Assembly (NCBI GenBank): GCA_022844105.1
Contig: JALHMJ010000001.1
Coordinates: 447,264-511,263, forward strand
Length of the DNA: 64,000 bases
Reading direction: 5' to 3'
Source: Hyphomicrobium sp.
GTDB taxonomy: Bacteria; Pseudomonadota; Alphaproteobacteria; Rhizobiales; Hyphomicrobiaceae
The position numbers and the translations under genes were made by a program. Below, one piece after another: positions 59,027 to 64,000 of the stretch; within the stretch, counting starts at the first letter, position 1; each line of letters begins with the position of its first letter. The notes beneath the pieces are model-generated. The model saw only the letters and a program-made list of their open reading frames with translations, did no database searches and was not told where the DNA came from.

Positions 59027-59291
59027 GCGATCCGGCGACCGTCGAACACACAGCAGACCGACTGCGTGATGTCCTCGTTTCGGTCGCGATCGCTTCTACT
59101 ATGGACCGCGCAATATGCCTTGAGGTGGGGAACCTCTCGATTGGCCGCAGCGTTTGCGGCACGGTCGAACCGGAAAAGGTGCATCAGGTTGCAGAGCCAC
59201 TGAACCCCGCATTGACGCTATGTTCGGCTTCCTATGCGGGTCCGGCGCGCGCGTGCTACGTGAGGCTGCCGACGAAAGCACTCATGCCCCC

Positions 59292-60056
59292 ATGCTCATC
59301 CATCGCACATTGCTGATTGCCGGTCTGGCCGCCACGCTGGTGTCGGGCATAGCGGAAGCGTCGGCCGCTGAACCGTTGCATGCCCACCTCTTTACGCGCG
59401 CTTTCTCTCCTGATTTTGTGGCAACCGCGGACGATTCACTTCCTGGCGAACGGCCGCGACCCGTCAAAATCTACTTTCGCACCATAGAAGCCGGCGTTGT
59501 GAAGATCGTATCGGGGAAGGTCGTGGTCGCCGATCCGTTCATCGGCGCCGATCAGCAGCCACTCGCTCTCGACATTACCAATGGCGATTATCCGGTTCGT
59601 CTTGCCGTGCTGCAGGGCACGATGGGGCGCGGACGCGTGGCCTTTGCCCGCCTTGCAGTCACGGAAAGGCCCGTTGTGCGCTGGGAGACGGCGAGGCCGA
59701 TCGACATGCACAGGGATGCGGAAAATCCGGATGGCGATTGGGGCTTTACTGTCGACAGCGGGGTCGCCGCCTTCTTCGATCCCGCGGCCGGCGCGGCCGC
59801 GACGAATGCTGCCAAAGCCAATGTCGACGTTTTCGACCGTTGGCTTGAACAAGGACAAAACGCCGGCGCCAAAGAACGCGGTGCGACCGGGGCGTTCCGA
59901 CTGCAGATCGGGAGCGGGGCCGGCACGGTCGTTGCGTTCGATGCGGGTTGGGGCGACGGCGTCTATTCGGTATATGCGGGCATGGACGCGGATGGGCGGC
60001 TAGCCGCTATCCTGGCGGACTTCGACATCATCGACTGGTCGAAAGTTACGGAATAA
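59292..60056 (+). CDS. DUF4241-like secreted protein
   Basis: Signal peptide MLIHRTLLIAGLAATLVSGIAEASAAE; DITNGDYPVRLAVLQG...RVAFARLAVTERPVVRWETA...DSGVAAFFD... Confidence 0.6.
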   Translation: MLIHRTLLIAGLAATLVSGIAEASAAEPLHAHLFTRAFSPDFVATADDSLPGERPRPVKIYFRTIEAGVVKIVSGKVVVADPFIGADQQPLALDITNGDYPVRLAVLQGTMGRGRVAFARLAVTERPVVRWETARPIDMHRDAENPDGDWGFTVDSGVAAFFDPAAGAAATNAAKANVDVFDRWLEQGQNAGAKERGATGAFRLQIGSGAGTVVAFDAGWGDGVYSVYAGMDADGRLAAILADFDIIDWSKVTE

Positions 60057-60060
60057 CGCG

Positions 60061-61866
60061 TCAGTACCGGGCCCGATCGCGGGTTTTTGCGCGCACGGCG
60101 TGGCTCGTTCCGCGGCCCGCCTTGCCGGCGGCGGCCTGCAATGCGGCCCGAAATTCATCGCGCTTTTCGTGGATCGAGGCGATCACCGGACCAGCCGGAA
60201 TGCCCAAATCCACCAAGGCTGCCTCGGAGAGCTGCAGACTGGCTTCGATGGTCTCGGGCACGGCGTCGGATACCCCAATCTCGTATAAGGCGCGCGCATG
60301 ATCTGCGTCGCGGGCGCGGGCAACGATGGTGATCGTCGGGTTCAGCGAGAGGATCGCGCGCACGATGTTATCCATCGCTTCCCAATCGTGGATGGTGAGG
60401 ATGACGGCTTTGGCGCGCATCAGTCCACACGCTTGCAGAAAAGCTGTGTTCAGCGCGTCGCCGTAAAAGACAGGATGGTTGTTCTTGCGGCCATCGCTGA
60501 CAAGGTCGGGCCGCTTCTCGGTAACGATGTGGGAGACATTGTGCACGGTGAGCATGTCGGACACGAGCGCGCCGACGCGGCCGAAGCCAATGACAATTGC
60601 GGTGACGGGCTCTTCCGCAGCCGGGATGGCCAGGAGGGCCGGATCCGTCGGCGCGCTCACCGGAATCGGGAGGAGCGCTTGAGCGAGACGGTCGAGTGCA
60701 GGGATCAACGCCATCGACAGCGAGGTGAGGGCCAGAAGGTAGGCGGAAACGTCCGGGCTGATAATTTTCGACGTCGTTGCGAGCCCAAGCACAATGAAGG
60801 CGAATTCTCCGCCCGGACCGAGCAAAGCCGCGGAGCGGCCGGCGACGGCGGTGTTGAAACCATAGAAGGCCACCACGCCGGCGACGATGGCGCCTTTGAG
60901 CAAGAGCAGCGTGACGAGGCCGAGAAGGACGTAGACCGGATTGTCGAGGATGACGCTGAGATCGAGCTGCGCGCCAACTGTGAAAAAGAAGCAGCCGAGA
61001 AGTAAACCTTTGACGGGCTGAATCGTTGCTTCGATCGCCCTGCGGTATTCCGTTTCGGCGAGAAGCAGTCCGGCAACGAAGGCGCCAAGAGCCATCGACA
61101 ATCCAACGGCAGCCGTGAAAACGCCACTTCCGGCAGCAACCAGGAGCACGGCGGCGACAAACAAGTCATTGCTGTCAGCATTGGCCACGAGGCGGAACAG
61201 CGGCCGCAACACGACATAGCCGATGACTACGATCAGGCCGACGGCGAAAGCGGCCTGGCCGAGAGCCTGCAGCAGACTGACGGCCAGCGATCCTTCCGAT
61301 CCAGGCGCCAACGCCGGGACCAGGAGCAACAGCGGGATCACGGCGAGATCCTGCATCAAGAGAATCGAAAAGCTGGTTCGGCCGGTCCCAAGCGACAGAC
61401 GGTTCTGCTGCGCCAGCAATTCGACGACGATCGCCGTCGACGACAGAGCCAGCGAGGCTCCGATAATGAGGGCGGCGGCCGGCGGCTGCCCGAGCATGGC
61501 CGCCAGGCTCGCAATGAGCGCGGTGCTCAGAATGATTTGCAGCGAGCCCATGCCGAACACGAGCCGGCGCATGATCCACAACCGCTGCGGGGCAAGCTCA
61601 AGACCGATGATGAAGAGAAGAAACGCAACGCCGAATTCTCCGACGACGGCTAGATTTTCCGGATTGGAGATTGTGACCCAGTCGGCGGCAGGGACGAAGC
61701 GTGTGAAGGAGCCGATCATGTGCGGCCCCAGCAGCATCCCCATCAGGAGATACCCCAGCACCGGACTGATGCGCACGCGCTGAAACAACGGGATTGCAAT
61801 CGCGGCCGTGGCAAGGATGACCATGCCATCCTTGTAGGCTGCAATGTCGTGGAAGCCTGCTGCCAT
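60061..61866 (-). CDS. CPA2-family monovalent cation:proton antiporter with C-terminal TrkA-N domain (KefB/YbaL-like)
   Basis: 12-TM Na/H exchanger domain (SPVLGYLLMGMLLGPHMIG...SLALSSTAIVVELLAQQNRLSLGTGRTSFSILLMQDLAVIPLLLLVP) plus VIGFGRVGALVSDMLTVH TrkA-N. Confidence 0.93.
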   Translation of the reverse strand: MAAGFHDIAAYKDGMVILATAAIAIPLFQRVRISPVLGYLLMGMLLGPHMIGSFTRFVPAADWVTISNPENLAVVGEFGVAFLLFIIGLELAPQRLWIMRRLVFGMGSLQIILSTALIASLAAMLGQPPAAALIIGASLALSSTAIVVELLAQQNRLSLGTGRTSFSILLMQDLAVIPLLLLVPALAPGSEGSLAVSLLQALGQAAFAVGLIVVIGYVVLRPLFRLVANADSNDLFVAAVLLVAAGSGVFTAAVGLSMALGAFVAGLLLAETEYRRAIEATIQPVKGLLLGCFFFTVGAQLDLSVILDNPVYVLLGLVTLLLLKGAIVAGVVAFYGFNTAVAGRSAALLGPGGEFAFIVLGLATTSKIISPDVSAYLLALTSLSMALIPALDRLAQALLPIPVSAPTDPALLAIPAAEEPVTAIVIGFGRVGALVSDMLTVHNVSHIVTEKRPDLVSDGRKNNHPVFYGDALNTAFLQACGLMRAKAVILTIHDWEAMDNIVRAILSLNPTITIVARARDADHARALYEIGVSDAVPETIEASLQLSEAALVDLGIPAGPVIASIHEKRDEFRAALQAAAGKAGRGTSHAVRAKTRDRARY

Positions 61867-61960
61867 TCATCCCGCCTCGCGCATCAAGCGATGGATTGTC
61901 AGGCTTATCGGCAGCAAGCGCAAGGTTATGCGCGGCTGACGCGGCACCACCGAACACCCT

Positions 61961-62326
61961 TCACGGTGCTGCCTTCTCGGCTTTGTCGAGCCGAGCGGTC
62001 GCCTGCGCCAGGAAACTGGCGCAGGTTTTTTCTCCGGCACTACAAAGCAATTCCGTCTGCTTTGCTTTGGTGCGACAGGCAAGGGCAGGATGCGCTGTCG
62101 TGTTCGGCAGAGAGATCACCCAAAGGGTGCCATCGCGGCTGTCGCGCTTAACGAACATTTTGTTGTCGACGCCGACCTGCTCGACGCCATCCTCATTCAT
62201 GCGCAGAATAATGCCGACCATATCTGCATTAACACCGCAGACGGTGGCAGGTGTTTCGGCCAAGGCCGGCAGAGAGCACAATAAAACGGCACATGCCGCT
62301 GGCAGGCTCGCAAGTTTGCAGGTCAC
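61961..62326 (-). CDS. uncharacterised secreted protein
   Basis: Signal peptide MTCKLASLPAACAVLLCSLPALAETPATVCGVNADMVGIILRMNEDGVEQVGVDNKMF... Confidence 0.6.
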   Translation of the reverse strand: MTCKLASLPAACAVLLCSLPALAETPATVCGVNADMVGIILRMNEDGVEQVGVDNKMFVKRDSRDGTLWVISLPNTTAHPALACRTKAKQTELLCSAGEKTCASFLAQATARLDKAEKAAP

Positions 62327-62405
62327 GCGGTCACTCCCAGTTCTTTCTTGAATTCATAAAGGGCGTTTTTTGCCAGCTTGGCAGCGCAATAACTACGCAA
62401 GCTGG

Positions 62406-64000
62406 TTAGAGACCGATCAGTGCTTCGATGGCAGCCAACGCGTCCTCCGCCTTCGAACCATCCGGCCCACCGGCCTGAGCCATATCGGGCCGTCCGCCGC
62501 CGCCTTTGCCACCCGTTTTTTCGGAAGCGACGCGGACGAGGTCCACGGCGTTGTATCGGCCAATGAGGTCGGGCGTGACCGCCACGACGATTCCCAGCTT
62601 GCCGTCGGCCGAGGCGTTCGCGATCGCAACCACGCCGGAACCGACCTTGGCGCGGCCGTCGTCGGCCATTGCCTTCAAGTCCTTCATATCGACGCCAGAT
62701 ACAGCAATGCGGAAGAAGCTGGTATCGCCTATTTTGATGATGGGCGATGAGCCGGCTCCAGCGGCGGCGCCGCCGCCCAAGGCAAGTTGCTTCTTTGCGT
62801 CGGCCAATTGCTTTTCGAGCGACTTGCGTTCATCGACGATCGCCCGCAAGCGTTCGACGACATCGTCGGGCCGCGTCTTGAGGATGGCGGCCACTTCCTT
62901 CAGCCGTTCGTCGGCCTCCGCCAGATAAGCGCGGGCACCATCGGCGGTGAGCGCTTCGATGCGGCGGACGCCGGCCGAGCTGGCACTCTCGCCGACGATC
63001 TTGATCAGGCCGATGTCGCCGGTTCGCCGGACGTGTGTGCCGCCGCAGAGTTCCACCGACCAAGCCTTGTTGGCTCCGGGCCTTGGGTCCCCCATCGACA
63101 CAACGCGAACTTCGTCGCCGTATTTTTCGCCAAATAGCGCCATCGCACCGGATGCTTTGGCCTCGTCGAGCGCCATCAGCCGGGTTTCGACGAGGGAATT
63201 CTGAAGCACGAGGGCATTGGCGAGAGATTCGACCTGTTTCACCTCGTCATGGCTCATCGGTTTTTGATGGACGAAATCGAAGCGCAGGCGGTCGGGCGAG
63301 ACGAGCGAACCCTTCTGCGCAACATGCTCCCCGAGGATCTGGCGCAGCGCTTCGTGCAGAAGGTGAGTGGCGGAGTGATTGGCGCGCGTCTCGGTGCGGC
63401 GGGCATGGTCAACCTCGAGTTCAACGGCGTCGTTCCGATGAAACGCGCCGCTCTCCACGACACCGATATGGACAAACAGATCGCCCAACTTCTTTTGCGT
63501 CTCGGTGACGCGGAAGCGCGCCCCATTGGGTCCTCGAATGACACCGCGGTCGCCAACCTGACCGCCGCTTTCACCATAGAATGGCGTTTGGTTGAGGATC
63601 AGCGCACCTTCGTCGCCAGACTTCAAGATGTCCACTTGCCGGCTGCCGGCGACGATCGTGGCGACGACAGCTTCAGCGGCCTCGGTGTCATAGCCTAAGA
63701 ATTCCGTCGCGCCGGTTTTCTCTTTGATTTCGTACCAGATGGTCTCCGTCGCCGCTTCGCCCGAGCCTTTCCAGGCGCGGCGCGCATCCTCCTTCTGTTT
63801 CTGCATCGCGGCGTTGAACACGCTCGTATCGACGGTGATGCCGCGCGGCTTTAGCGCGTCTTCCGTCAGATCGAGAGGAAAACCAAACGTGTCGTAGAGC
63901 TTGAAGGCCACGTCACCGGGGAACACAGCGCCCTGATGCAATGTTGAGGACGCGTCGCCCAGAAGCTTCAACCCGTTTTCGAGCGTCTTGCGGAAGCGGG
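62406..64000 (-). CDS. alaS: alanyl-tRNA synthetase, C-terminal part (start lies beyond right edge)
   Basis: [26 protein letters not shown]...[42 protein letters not shown]...[36 protein letters not shown]; reading frame stays open to 64000. Confidence 0.97.
   Translation of the reverse strand, partial: RFRKTLENGLKLLGDASSTLHQGAVFPGDVAFKLYDTFGFPLDLTEDALKPRGITVDTSVFNAAMQKQKEDARRAWKGSGEAATETIWYEIKEKTGATEFLGYDTEAAEAVVATIVAGSRQVDILKSGDEGALILNQTPFYGESGGQVGDRGVIRGPNGARFRVTETQKKLGDLFVHIGVVESGAFHRNDAVELEVDHARRTETRANHSATHLLHEALRQILGEHVAQKGSLVSPDRLRFDFVHQKPMSHDEVKQVESLANALVLQNSLVETRLMALDEAKASGAMALFGEKYGDEVRVVSMGDPRPGANKAWSVELCGGTHVRRTGDIGLIKIVGESASSAGVRRIEALTADGARAYLAEADERLKEVAAILKTRPDDVVERLRAIVDERKSLEKQLADAKKQLALGGGAAAGAGSSPIIKIGDTSFFRIAVSGVDMKDLKAMADDGRAKVGSGVVAIANASADGKLGIVVAVTPDLIGRYNAVDLVRVASEKTGGKGGGGRPDMAQAGGPDGSKAEDALAAIEALIGL

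Noticed and set aside
1-64000. CRISPR arrays, prophage, integrases, transposases, toxin-antitoxin or defence islands
   Set aside because: Looked for repeat-spacer patterns and signature proteins in the ORF list; none were seen in this window.

Overview
The window is GC-rich, gene-dense alphaproteobacterial chromosome, probably Rhizobiales/Hyphomicrobiales (inferred from gene content and order). It is mostly conserved core loci: ispDF; dusB-ntrB-ntrC-ntrY-ntrX; dat, hfq, hflX, mazG; pepA; lptF-lptG-lptD-surA-pdxA-ksgA; gmk-yicC-mltG-fabF-acpP-fabG-fabD; rpsF-rpsR-DUF2232-rplI; purL; bolA-grxD; rpsD; a TrmJ-like methyltransferase; icd; a CPA2 antiporter; and a truncated alaS. I saw no rRNA, complete tRNA, CRISPR array, transposase or prophage. 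The least ordinary material is in two segments that appear inserted into otherwise familiar neighbourhoods. The first (about 34.3-39.8 kb) holds a stand-alone BLUF blue-light sensor with small uncharacterised genes. The second (about 46.2-52.3 kb) holds a 40-bp-period tandem array of dyad-symmetric units in a divergent promoter region, an orphan membrane-fusion protein with a small membrane partner, and a lipid kinase/PAP2 pair. Other points of interest are a TrmJ-like protein with a ~150-aa Cys4-containing N-terminal extension, two small ORFs below the ORF-track cutoff (one followed by a terminator), a 16-bp perfect AT palindrome, and several unusual domain layouts. I could not confirm an undescribed system. 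The 40-bp dyad array and the BLUF locus are the best candidates for follow-up.
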